A stretch of DNA of 36,356 bases from Limiplasma pullistercoris (GTDB lineage: Bacteria > Bacillota > Clostridia > Christensenellales > Aristaeellaceae): the NCBI GenBank assembly GCA_018715165.1, contig DVMC01000145.1, positions 1 through 36,356 on the forward strand. The letters run 5' to 3'. The notes below the pieces were generated by a model. That model did not search any database. It was not told where the DNA came from and saw only the letters and a list, made by a program, of their open reading frames with translations. The position numbers were made by a program, and so were the translations under genes. Shown piece by piece: positions 24,106 through 30,875 of the stretch; positions within the stretch are counted from its first letter, which is position 1, and each line of letters starts with the position of its first letter.

Positions 24106-25356
24106 TTACTTGCCTGTCAGGTCAAGTTGGCTGTGTTTTATGACCTCTCCATTCCGCTCCACGCACACTTCTTCATCGCTGCCAACCAGTTCAATGAACC
24201 GCTGCACGATGACGCTGGCATACTTGGGGTCGAGTTCCATCGTCCGGCAGATGCGGTCAGTCTGCTCGCAGGCAATCAGCGTGGAACCGCTGCCGCCGAA
24301 CAGATCCATGACCACGCCGTTGGGCGCGGAGCTGTTTTTGATGGGATAGGCCAGCAGCGGAATCGGCTTCATCGTGGGATGCTCCTTGGAGTGCTTGGGC
24401 TTATCAAAGTTCCAAATCGTTGTCTGCTTGCGGTCGGCAAACCACTTGTGCTTGCCGTTGGGCAGCCATCCAAACAGCACCGGCTCATGCTGCCACTGGT
24501 AGGGCGAGCGCCCCAGCACGAGGCTGTTTTTCACCCAGATGCACACGCCGCTGATGTGGAAACCTGCCTCCTTGAACGCGCGGCGGAAATTCAGTCCCTC
24601 GGTATCCGCGTGGAAGATGTAAGCGCTGCCGCCCTCGGCCAGATGCGCGGCCATGTTGCGGAAGGCCGCCAGCAGGAATTCATAGAACTTGCCGTCCGCC
24701 ATGCTGTCGTTCTGAATGGACTTTCCGTCTGCGCTCTGGTAGGCGACGTTATAGGGCGGATCGGTGACAATAAGGTTGGCCCTGAGGCCGGCCATGAGCA
24801 GATTGACATCGTCCGCGTTGGTGGCATCTCCGCAGACCATGCGGTGGCGGCCCAGCGTCCAGACGTCACCCGGCTCCACGAAAGGCATGATCTCCTCCGG
24901 GTCGATGTCGCAGTCATCGTCGGACACATCCTTGTCGTGTACCTTGGAGAATAAGTCGTCCACTTCGGCGGCGTCAAAGCCGGTCGCGCCGAGGTCATAG
25001 CCCGAGGACTGCAGGTCAGCCAACAGATCAGCCAGCGCTGCCGGCTCCCATTCGCCCACGGCCTTGTTGAGTGCAATGTTGAGCGCCTTCTCATCCTGCG
25101 GGTCCTCGATATGCACGACCACGCAGTCGATCTCCGTCGCGCCCTCGGCGACCAGCACCTTGTAGCGCTGATGCCCACCGACGATGTTGCCCGTGACCTC
25201 GTTCCAGATCACGGGATCGACATAGCCAAAGTCATGCAGGCTGCGCCTGATCTTTTCATAGGCAGGATCGCCGGGCTTGAGGTCTTTGCGGGGATTGTAT
25301 TTCGCGGGCTTGAGCCGGTCGATAGCGATGCGCTTCAAATTCATCTGAGTGTTCAT
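24106..25356 (-). CDS. ParB-like / DNA methyltransferase fusion
   Basis: This 416-aa protein fuses a ParB-like N-terminal domain (residues about 5-90, with NPRKDLKPGD and NIVGGHQRYKVLV) to an amino-methyltransferase of the N4/N6 type. The catalytic DPPY motif is at 199-202 and the cofactor loop DLFGGSGS at 351-358; this order places it in the beta-like arrangement. Such fusions are common just upstream of phage terminases. Inference: it methylates phage DNA to resist host restriction or mark DNA for packaging. No cognate nuclease lies nearby, so it is probably an orphan enzyme. GGAGG precedes the ATG. Confidence 0.93.
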   Translation of the reverse strand: MNTQMNLKRIAIDRLKPAKYNPRKDLKPGDPAYEKIRRSLHDFGYVDPVIWNEVTGNIVGGHQRYKVLVAEGATEIDCVVVHIEDPQDEKALNIALNKAVGEWEPAALADLLADLQSSGYDLGATGFDAAEVDDLFSKVHDKDVSDDDCDIDPEEIMPFVEPGDVWTLGRHRMVCGDATNADDVNLLMAGLRANLIVTDPPYNVAYQSADGKSIQNDSMADGKFYEFLLAAFRNMAAHLAEGGSAYIFHADTEGLNFRRAFKEAGFHISGVCIWVKNSLVLGRSPYQWQHEPVLFGWLPNGKHKWFADRKQTTIWNFDKPKHSKEHPTMKPIPLLAYPIKNSSAPNGVVMDLFGGSGSTLIACEQTDRICRTMELDPKYASVIVQRFIELVGSDEEVCVERNGEVIKHSQLDLTGK

Positions 25357-25423
25357 GCTGACCTCCGAGCTTTATCAGGAAATTATCTTGCTATTGCGGG
25401 GGGAGTAGGGTAAATATGAAGCG

Positions 25424-25446
25424 TACCGGTGCGAAAAACTACCGGT
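25424..25446. repeat. Paired TACCGGT sites
   Basis: TACCGGT occurs at 25424-25430 and 25440-25446, 16 bp apart. The ACCGGT core is palindromic, so this could be a two-site protein-binding element between the divergent gene blocks. Confidence 0.5.
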
Positions 25447-25612
25447 ATACGGATGTTCACTGGCAATGCGTGCCTACACGGGCGCGCTTTTTGTGTTTTT
25501 GGGGCGATACCCCCGGTCGGCAATTCCGCGAAAATTCGCACGAGAGGGCGCGGCGGTCTCCTGGAATCGATGTGCAGGAATCTGACCCGCCCCTCCCTTT
25601 CGCATGGCAAAG

Positions 25613-25860
25613 CGCAAAAGCCGACCTTGCCGCTGGGACTTCTCCACGGCGAAGCGCGAAAGCCGACCTTGCCACTGGGACTTCTCCACGGCGAAGCGCG
25701 AAAGCCGACCTCGCCGCTGGGACTTCTCCACGGCGAAGCGCGAAAGCGCCGGGCGGCAGCCTTCCGCCGGGGCACACGGGGCCGGGCGGCGGCCTTCCGG
25801 CGGGGCACACGGGGCGGGGCCGGGCGGCGACCTTCCGGCGGGGCACACGGGGCCGGGCCG
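25613..25860. repeat. Two adjacent families of GC-rich tandem repeats
   Basis: Three copies of a 42-bp unit (ccgacc at 25621, 25663 and 25705; each with CTTCTCCACGGCGAAG) are nearly identical. They are followed by three to four copies of a unit starting ccgggcggc at 25749, 25782, 25820 and 25853, with 33- or 38-bp steps and the shared tail GGGGCACACGGGG. There are no unique spacers, so this is not a CRISPR array. Confidence 0.85.
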
Positions 25861-25884
25861 TGCGGCGCGAAAAGGCTTCTTCAT

Positions 25885-25920
25885 ATGCGCGTAAGGCGGG
25901 CTTGCCCGTTTTGCGCGTAT
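25885..25920. repeat. Long GC-rich hairpin
   Basis: Two 17-nt arms starting ATGCGCG and ending CGCGTAT pair almost completely, with G-U wobbles and a 2-nt centre. The wobbles pair in RNA read from the plus strand. No T-tract follows on either strand, so it is probably not a simple terminator. Confidence 0.6.
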
Positions 25921-26069
25921 CCCAAACGACGCAAAAACTACGGCGTTTGTTATCTTGCCTTTTTGCCCGCAAAGAGCGATGAATGTGTCGCGGGCCGGAA
26001 AAGGCGAAGGTCGCCCCCCCGGAGCCGCCGCCGCGGGCGGGAAAAGCCGCCGGGCAAAGGAGCAACCCC

Positions 26070-26327
26070 ATGAACGAAAACGCAAGCCGCGCCCTGGCGT
26101 ACGCCGCCGCCGCAACCCAACTCGCCGCCCGCGCCGCCCGCGACGCCCTGCGCCTCACCAACGACCCCGCCGCGTGGGCTTTGGGGGACGCCGCCTACTG
26201 GGCCGCCCGCGCCGCCGCACAGGCCGCCCGCGCCCTTGGCGACGAACGGACTGCCGACTACACCGACGGGGTGGCCGACGACCTTGTCGCCCTCGCCGAA
26301 AGCGCCGGGCACGTAATCCGCCGCTAA
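26070..26327 (+). CDS. Ala-rich 85-aa protein of the amidoligase island
   Basis: This small protein starts at an ATG with AAAGGAGC upstream. It is almost entirely helical and very rich in Ala and Arg (AYAAAATQLAARAARDALRL; AYWAARAAAQAARALGDE), with an acidic C-terminal half ending AESAGHVIRR. It ends 22 bp before the amidoligase on the same strand, so the two are probably cotranscribed. No family is recognised. Its small size and position make it a possible partner or substrate of the amidoligase, but nothing in the sequence proves it; low-complexity composition could also reflect a DNA-compacting or structural role. Confidence 0.65.
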   Translation: MNENASRALAYAAAATQLAARAARDALRLTNDPAAWALGDAAYWAARAAAQAARALGDERTADYTDGVADDLVALAESAGHVIRR

Positions 26328-26349
26328 CCCGCGAAAGGAGTGTGTCCCC

Positions 26350-27255
26350 ATGAAAAACCAGACCTTCGGCATCGAGATCGAAACCACCGGTCTCGGCCGC
26401 GAACGCACAGCCCGCGCCCTTGCGGCGCTCTTCGGAACCACAGCCCGCCATGTCGGGCGGCACCTTGACGACTGGAAGGTCCCTATGCCCGACGGGCGGG
26501 AGTGGACGGTGGAGCGCGATGGGTCGGTCACCGACCCCTCCGCCGAGGTGGTCAGCCCGGTGTGCCGCTGGGAGGACATCGAGATGGTCCAGCTGGTGGT
26601 CCGCGCTCTGCGCAGGGCCGGCGCGAAGGCCGACGCCTCCTGCGGCATTCACATCCACGTCGGTCTCGGCGAACACACCCCGCAGAGCCTGCGGCGGCTG
26701 GTGAACATCGTCAACGCCAAGGAGGACCTTCTGACACAGGCGCTGGGAATCTCGCCGGAACGACGGGGGCGCTGGTGCCAGCCGGTGGAGCCGGTGTTCC
26801 TCACCGAGCTCAACCGCCGCAAGCCCGGCACCATGGAGGCGCTGGCACAGCTTTGGTACCGCGCCAACGGCGGGTACAGCGGGCAGGACTGGCGGCGGCG
26901 CGCCGCTTCCCACTACGACACCAGCCGCTACCACCTCCTGAATCTGCACGCGGCCTTTTCCACCGAGCGGCCCGCGCACACCATCGAATTCCGCGCCTTC
27001 AACGGCACACTCCACGCGGGCGAAATCAAAGCCTACATCCAGCTTTGCCTCGCCATTTCCCATCAGGCGCTGGCTTCCAAATCCGCCAGCCCGGCGCGGC
27101 CCATCACCGACAACCCCAAGTACACCTTCCGGTGCTGGCTCCTGCGGCTGGGGTTCATCGGCGAAGAATTCGAGACCGCGCGGGAACACCTGACCAAGCG
27201 CCTGCCCGGCAACGCCGCATGGCGACAGGCGGAGTCCGCTCCCCGGGCTTCCTGA
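26350..27255 (+). CDS. Amidoligase family protein (PF12224-like COOH-NH2 ligase)
   Basis: This 301-aa enzyme belongs to the amidoligase family related to glutamine synthetase. Diagnostic stretches are FGIEIETTG (6-14), EWTVERDGSVTDPSAEVVSP (51-70, metal/ATP-binding side chains), CGIHIHVG (98-105) and HTIEFRAFNGTL (210-221), which supply the acidic, His and Arg residues of the active site. The family is predicted to form amide bonds between a carboxylate and an amine, often on peptides, using ATP. The ATG has GAAAGGAG upstream. The downstream class II glutamine amidotransferase is a known genomic partner for these ligases in phages. Substrate unknown. Confidence 0.9.
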   Translation: MKNQTFGIEIETTGLGRERTARALAALFGTTARHVGRHLDDWKVPMPDGREWTVERDGSVTDPSAEVVSPVCRWEDIEMVQLVVRALRRAGAKADASCGIHIHVGLGEHTPQSLRRLVNIVNAKEDLLTQALGISPERRGRWCQPVEPVFLTELNRRKPGTMEALAQLWYRANGGYSGQDWRRRAASHYDTSRYHLLNLHAAFSTERPAHTIEFRAFNGTLHAGEIKAYIQLCLAISHQALASKSASPARPITDNPKYTFRCWLLRLGFIGEEFETAREHLTKRLPGNAAWRQAESAPRAS

Positions 27256-27302
27256 CACAGCAACCCAATCCGCCCGCCTGACGAGGCCCGGTGGTGCCGC
27301 GC

Positions 27303-27400
27303 CTCAATTCACGGAATTGAGCCGTCGGCAGTCTGCCGCAGGCAGACCGGCAAACCCCGGGTTTGCCGCCTTGGCACAGGCCGAAACCGGCGCAGCCGGT
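27303..27400 (+). repeat. Array of four consecutive perfect hairpins
   Basis: Four inverted repeats follow one another: CTCAATTC-ACG-GAATTGAG (27303-27321), GTCTGCC-GCA-GGCAGAC (27331-27347), GGCAAACCC-C-GGGTTTGCC (27349-27367) and ACCGGC-GCA-GCCGGT (27386-27400). All arms are perfect and differ from one another in sequence. They fill the gap before the 77-aa gene and would form a strongly structured leader RNA; as DNA they could be a protein-binding or transfer-type site. Confidence 0.85.
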
Positions 27401-27444
27401 CGCGGGAGCCGCACAGTTCCCAAATCAAGAAGGAGGTACATCCC

Positions 27445-27678
27445 ATGCCCGGCATCACCTACATCATCCGTTTCACACATCGCGGTTCCGGTTCAGGTTT
27501 CCCCTATGAGGAACAGGAGCACATCAGCCTTGCGGACGCCTGGAACGCCTTCCGGCTCTTTGCCGAGCCCGACAGCGCCGACCTGTACTCCGAAATCGAG
27601 CTGGCCGAACACAACTGGGAGGAAGATACCGAGCGCAGCCTCGCCCGGCTAACCCTTGGCGAGCGGTACAGCTTCTGA
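27445..27678 (+). CDS. Acidic 77-aa protein of the amidoligase island
   Basis: An ATG at 27445 with AAGGAGG upstream begins this small protein. It opens with a beta-strand (MPGITYIIRFTHRGSGSGF) followed by acidic helices (PYEEQEHISLADAWNAF; ELAEHNWEEDTERSLARL) and ends ERYSF. It lies between the hairpin array and the glutamine amidotransferase gene. No family is recognised. The many Glu/Asp side chains would be plausible acceptors for an amide-forming enzyme, but this is speculation from context. The ribosome site makes the coding call fairly good. Confidence 0.7.
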   Translation: MPGITYIIRFTHRGSGSGFPYEEQEHISLADAWNAFRLFAEPDSADLYSEIELAEHNWEEDTERSLARLTLGERYSF

Positions 27679-27835
27679 ATCCACCCTGCTCAGAGATCAG
27701 CTTCACACAGCCTCCAACCATTCCCAGATTCAGCGCCAGAGAGACACACATCCCCTTGACTTTCCCGCCCCACAGAGTGATGAATACCAACACGCCCGGA
27801 GCTTTCAAATCCGGCACACAAAGGAGGATACCATC

Positions 27836-28423
27836 ATGTGCATCATCTGCGTTTCCAAATCCGGCATTTGCCAGCCGGACGAATCCACCATCCGAACCAT
27901 GTTCCACCACAACCCCCACGGCGCGGGGTACATGTTCGCCCGCGGCGGCAGGGTCATCATCCACAAGGGGTTCATGAATCCGGACGATTACCTGCGCGCC
28001 ATCCGCGAGGAACACTTCACCGCTGCCGACAGCGTGGTGTACCACTTTCGAATCAGCACGCAGGCGGGCGTGAACCCCGAGATGACCCATCCGTTTCCGC
28101 TTTCAAATCAGCCGGGCCGCCTGCGCAGTCTCGACCAGAGCTGCCGCATCGGCGTAGCACACAACGGAATCATCCGCCTGACCAGCGACCCGAACAACAA
28201 ACGCTACAGCGACACCGCCATCTTCGTCGCCGACTATCTCTCCCAAATCCTGCACACACGCGCCGACCTGCGCGACCGGCGCAAGCTCAGCGTCGTCTAC
28301 CAACTGGCGCAATCCAAATTCGCCATCATGGACGGCGGCGGTTACGTCGCTACAGTGGGCGCGTTCATCCATGAGCGTGGGCTGCTGTTCAGCAACGGAA
28401 GCTACCGGCAATGGGGAGCCTGA
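27836..28423 (+). CDS. Class II (Ntn) glutamine amidotransferase
   Basis: This 195-aa protein begins Met-Cys (MCIICVSKSG), so removal of Met exposes Cys as the N-terminal nucleophile of class II amidotransferases. The family stretches VVYHFRISTQAG, THPFPLS and IGVAHNGII are all present, giving glutamine-binding Arg and the HNG motif. It releases ammonia from glutamine. The ATG has AGGAGG 8 nt upstream; longer in-frame extensions lack a site. It lacks a synthetase domain, so ammonia would be passed to a partner, most simply the amidoligase of the same island. A terminator follows 32 bp after its stop. Confidence 0.92.
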   Translation: MCIICVSKSGICQPDESTIRTMFHHNPHGAGYMFARGGRVIIHKGFMNPDDYLRAIREEHFTAADSVVYHFRISTQAGVNPEMTHPFPLSNQPGRLRSLDQSCRIGVAHNGIIRLTSDPNNKRYSDTAIFVADYLSQILHTRADLRDRRKLSVVYQLAQSKFAIMDGGGYVATVGAFIHERGLLFSNGSYRQWGA

Positions 28424-28454
28424 CCGTCCGGCCCGGGCTTTCCAATCAGGAAGG

Positions 28455-28475
28455 ACCGCCTGCGGGCGGTTTTTT
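28455..28475 (+). terminator. Rho-independent terminator of the plus-strand island
   Basis: The stem ACCGCC/GGCGGT closes a TGCG loop and runs into TTTTTT. It lies 32 bp after the amidotransferase stop and ends the plus-strand transcription unit. Confidence 0.9.
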
Positions 28476-28608
28476 CTGTTGCGCGGAATTCGCCGCACGT
28501 GGGCGCGTGTCGGGCTTTGAAATCAGGCCGGGCAGCGATTCGCGCGGCAAGGTCAGGCGCGGCCCGTGGCGGCAACGTGACCGCGACGCGGGCCAATGCG
28601 CCGACGAC

Positions 28609-28639
28609 AAAAGCACCAGGCAAAGCTGCCTGATGCTTT
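28609..28639 (-). terminator. Rho-independent terminator of the minus-strand accessory operon
   Basis: On the minus strand the arms AAAGCA and CAGGCA pair with TGCCTG and TGCTTT (one mismatch, 4-nt loop), followed by TTTT. It lies 17 bp past the stop of the zinc-ribbon gene and faces the terminator at 28455. Confidence 0.75.
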
Positions 28640-28655
28640 CAAATCTACCGGAGAA

Positions 28656-29183
28656 TTATTTGTCCAGAATGTTTGCGGCCATCTGGAGGCGTCCGTTCGC
28701 GTCGCTCCGGAATCGGAGGACAACCGTTCCATCCGCGGCGCGGTAGTTGGCCTGAAACGGCTGCGGCCACAGCTGCGTAAGTCCGGGGCAACGTTCAAAC
28801 GCTTCCAGCCGGTACCACGGGGCATTCTCCGGATCATCCCGGCAGCGCTCGTAAATTCGCGTCAGCTCTTCAAGCTGTGTGCCGGTGACTTCCGGCAACA
28901 CTTCGGCGGCGGGGCGCGCTTCGAAATCGGCAGGCGGTCTCTCGGGGCAAAACGCTGCCCAAAGGAAGAGCGGAGTATCCTGCTTCATGTGCGCCAGCAC
29001 GGCCTCAGTTGTTCCACAGGCGTCGCAGACATACACGTCCACGCTTCGGCTCAGGGCGTTGGTGTGGATCGGCTCCTTCATGGCATCCATCCCGCAGCGC
29101 GGGCACATCATGTGCATGCCCGCTTCCTGCCGCGCTTTCAAATCAAGCAGCTTTGCCCGTGCCCGTTCAGTCATTTGGATCAC
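28656..29183 (-). CDS. Zinc-ribbon hypothetical protein
   Basis: This protein of about 175 aa has two CxxC pairs (CPRCG and CDACG) about 28 residues apart, forming a zinc ribbon near the N-terminus. The remainder is acidic with FCPERPPADFEARPAAEVLP, an LEELTRIYERCRDDPENAPW helix, and VVLRFRSDANGRLQMAANI at the end. The GTG at 29183 has GGGAG 9 nt upstream; an ATG at 29174 in the same frame overlaps the preceding stop region and is an alternative. It is the last gene of a minus-strand operon. Similar zinc-ribbon proteins occur in accessory regions of Clostridia phages and conjugative elements; function unknown. Confidence 0.78.
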   Translation of the reverse strand: MIQMTERARAKLLDLKARQEAGMHMMCPRCGMDAMKEPIHTNALSRSVDVYVCDACGTTEAVLAHMKQDTPLFLWAAFCPERPPADFEARPAAEVLPEVTGTQLEELTRIYERCRDDPENAPWYRLEAFERCPGLTQLWPQPFQANYRAADGTVVLRFRSDANGRLQMAANILDK

Positions 29184-29502
29184 AGGCGTTCTCTCCCTTC
29201 CGTTCCTGAATCTCCCTGCCCGGCAGTTCGCCGGTGACAAAGGCGTGGTACACGCGCCCGCCGTCCCGCGCCCCGGCCAGATACATCTCCAGCGCCAGCG
29301 CGGCGGTGTAGCCCATCCAGATTTCGTCCCGCCCGGTCAGGGCGGCGTTGGGATGTTCCTCCGTTTCGTCCAGCGCCGCGTGCAGCTCCCGCACCGCTTC
29401 GCTGAACTTTGGACTGTGCTCCGGATGGGCGTACAGTTCCCGCTCAATGGTGTCCACGCGGCTGAGGGCGATCTCGTAAATCCAGTCAAGCCACGCGCTC
29501 AT
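29167..29502 (-). CDS. Hypothetical 111-aa helical protein
   Basis: The start overlaps the stop of the upstream gene (ATGA) and its end overlaps the next gene, so it lies inside a tight operon. It opens MSAWLDWIYEIALSRVDTIE, has an acidic helix KFSEAVRELHAALDETEEHP, and a small hydrophobic helix AALALEMYLAGARDG. The helical, acidic pattern is similar to small proteins of unknown function in gut phages, but no family name is assigned. It has no signal peptide or clear membrane span. Confidence 0.75.
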   Translation of the reverse strand: MSAWLDWIYEIALSRVDTIERELYAHPEHSPKFSEAVRELHAALDETEEHPNAALTGRDEIWMGYTAALALEMYLAGARDGGRVYHAFVTGELPGREIQERKGENACDPND

Positions 29503-30329
29503 GGCCGCGCCTCCTCCCGCTGTTTCCGGCGCAGCTGCGCGTACTTTTCCCGGTGCGCCTGCATGCCTGCCGCGCTCCTGAATGCGGCGTAGCCGTTGAG
29601 GTGGCCCAACAGCACGTGGCGCAGCGGTTTGTGTTCCGGGCCGCCGAAGCCCAGGCGCATGAGAAAGCTGTTGCCACGGTACTTCTCGTTCTCGGGATCT
29701 GCATCCGCCCGGAGAAACACGCGCTTGGCGGCCTTCGCGTGCTGGAGTATCGCGCCCAGGAGTGTCGCGTACACCTGCCAGCGGACCGGGTCGCGGTCAT
29801 CCTGAACCGTCTCGAGAGTGAACCTGCCGTCCTGGATGCGACAGCCCTTGAGCAAGCCCGTCGCCAGACCGTCGGCCAGCCGGGCTTCCAAATCAGCCGG
29901 GGTCTGCGCTTCATCCAGCCGCTCCATCATCTGCCGGTCGATATACAGGGCGTCGCTTTGCATCATCCGGCGGAGAATGTGCTGATTGCTGTACAGCGTA
30001 TGCAGGAAGTTCTTCAGCTGCGGAACCGTCCAGTCCTCCACCGGGAAGCTGAGTTCCATCTGCGTGATTTCGGAGTCCTGCTCCGTCGGTTCCGTCTTTG
30101 TCACGGATGCCTCCGCGTCCGTCAGCCAGCCCCGTTCAATCAGCATCGGCCTGAGCGCTTCCAACAGCGCATCGTCATCGCTTATGATGCTTCCGTCGCG
30201 CTCAACCGTCAGGCCGCCGATCCTGTAGGCGCAGGTCGGTGTACGTAGGTAAACTGCCGGGCTGCCAAGCCGCTTCGAAATCGCTTGAACCATTTCTCTG
30301 CGCTCCGCGGGGTTCGTTTGTAGCGTCAT
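29499..30329 (-). CDS. Accessory protein resembling 'virulence-related' proteins of Clostridia elements
   Basis: This 276-aa protein starts at the ATG at 30329 with GGAGGG upstream. Its N-terminal 80 residues (ERREMVQAISKRLGSPAVYL, then CAYRIGGLTVERDGS) resemble a domain often labelled 'virulence-related protein' in mobile elements of Clostridia; that label has no proven meaning. The middle is acidic (PTEQDSEITQMELSFPVEDW) and leads to WTVPQLKNFLHTLYSNQHIL. The C-terminal half has MRLGFGGPEHKPLRHVLLGH and a basic tail. It is the largest gene of this accessory operon and overlaps the next one. Function unknown. Confidence 0.75.
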   Translation of the reverse strand: MTLQTNPAERREMVQAISKRLGSPAVYLRTPTCAYRIGGLTVERDGSIISDDDALLEALRPMLIERGWLTDAEASVTKTEPTEQDSEITQMELSFPVEDWTVPQLKNFLHTLYSNQHILRRMMQSDALYIDRQMMERLDEAQTPADLEARLADGLATGLLKGCRIQDGRFTLETVQDDRDPVRWQVYATLLGAILQHAKAAKRVFLRADADPENEKYRGNSFLMRLGFGGPEHKPLRHVLLGHLNGYAAFRSAAGMQAHREKYAQLRRKQREEARP

Positions 30330-30385
30330 GTTGATCCCTCCGTTCGTTTTGGGTAGTGACATATACGCTCTGAACCGATAAAAAG

Positions 30386-30556
30386 TCAAGCGGTTGGCGG
30401 CACACATCCCGATTTATTTTTGAGCATGCGTGCCAGTCCGCGCATTGCGCCGTCCACGTCGCCGGAGATCGCCTGCCCGCGAAGGGTCAGCAGCGTGTGC
30501 CGGGACAGGACGCTGCGATACGCTTTCAAATGCTTGAGAAACTCAGACTGTGTCAT
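30386..30556 (-). CDS. Small 56-aa helical protein
   Basis: The ATG at 30556 has GGAG 6 nt upstream. The protein (MTQSEFLKHLKAYRSVLSRH, then TLLTLRGQAISGDVDGAMRG) is helical and basic with no known motif. It sits just after the terminator at 30570-30602 and is the first gene of the four-gene accessory operon. Small proteins with a similar opening are common in Clostridia phages, but no role is known. Confidence 0.65.
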   Translation of the reverse strand: MTQSEFLKHLKAYRSVLSRHTLLTLRGQAISGDVDGAMRGLARMLKNKSGCVPPTA

Positions 30557-30569
30557 GCGCGTCTCCAAC

Positions 30570-30602
30570 AAAAACGCCCCCGCGGAGATGTCCCGCGAGG
30601 GC
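30570..30602 (-). terminator. Rho-independent terminator after the replication-side operon
   Basis: The minus strand has GCCCTCGCGG and CCGCGGGGGC pairing over 10 bp with one wobble around a 7-nt loop, followed by GTTTTTG. It lies 30 bp after the zinc-ribbon gene end and separates it from the accessory operon. Confidence 0.8.
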
Positions 30603-30632
30603 TTGTCTATATTCTTCGACGATTTTACCTTA

Positions 30633-30875
30633 TCACATTTTCAAGTGTGCATCAAGGGGAACTCGGAGGAACTCAGAGGAACTATGCGGTCCTCTTGCGA
30701 CTTTTCGAATCGAAGCCGCCGCCTTGCACGTCCCGCAGGTGTATTTGCGGTTTCGCATGTAGTTGAGTGAGAATGTCGGCTTTCCGCAGATGTGGCACGG
30801 CGGGTAATACACGGTGCTGCCGTTTCCCGACCGGCGGATCGTGACGCCGTCCTGCTGTGCTTCCCGGTAACTCAC
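30633..30875 (-). CDS. Small zinc-ribbon protein
   Basis: This 80-aa protein starts at a GTG that overlaps the preceding stop (GTGA) with GGAG 9 nt upstream. It has CHICG and CGTC pairs separated by about 16 residues (TFSLNYMRNRKYT), a compact zinc ribbon, and a basic C-terminal segment AAASIRKVARGPHSSSEF. It is probably a nucleic-acid-binding accessory of the regulator encoded just upstream. Function is not known. A longer upstream in-frame extension lacks a ribosome site and overlaps the regulator gene, so it is not used. Confidence 0.72.
   Translation of the reverse strand: MSYREAQQDGVTIRRSGNGSTVYYPPCHICGKPTFSLNYMRNRKYTCGTCKAAASIRKVARGPHSSSEFLRVPLDAHLKM

Larger units (their letters stand above)
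25357..26069 (+). other. 713-bp non-coding region of repeats and hairpins
   Basis: No convincing gene is present. The frames that stay open do so because the repeats are multiples of three and lack stops in several frames on both strands; none has a ribosome site. It separates the minus-strand packaging genes from the plus-strand island. It contains paired TACCGGT sites, two families of GC-rich tandem repeats, and a long hairpin, each listed separately. Confidence 0.7.
27073..30532. repeat. Interspersed GCTTTCAAATC-like motif, about 13 copies
   Basis: An 11-mer with consensus GCTTtCAAATC, often followed by (a)GCCGG, occurs on the plus strand at 27073, 27415, 27801, 27851, 28099, 28437, 28514, 28635, 28918, 29134, 29884, 30272 and 30522. 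Copies lie in plus genes, in minus genes (often encoding D-L/F-K/E-A) and between genes. By eye only one similar site was noticed elsewhere (24403). Confidence 0.55.

Noticed and set aside
25357..25420. Possible promoter for the methyltransferase and late genes (TTTACC and GATAAT on the minus strand)
   Set aside because: The spacing is 21 bp, too long for a standard sigma-70 promoter.
25613..25746. CRISPR-like array
   Set aside because: The repeat units are directly adjacent with no unique spacers, and no cas genes are present.
25604..25894. A 96-residue repetitive protein (WDFSTAKRES units)
   Set aside because: The 42-bp repeat keeps several frames open on both strands; there is no ribosome site and no single frame is favoured, so it is treated as DNA repeats.
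26155..27258. A 367-residue minus-strand frame opposite the amidoligase
   Set aside because: The plus frame has the amidoligase motifs and a ribosome site; this frame is Gly/Arg/Ala-rich with no motif.
27757..27785. Possible promoter TTGACT before the glutamine amidotransferase gene
   Set aside because: The -35 box is good but no convincing -10 box occurs at 16-18 bp, so it was not listed as a feature.
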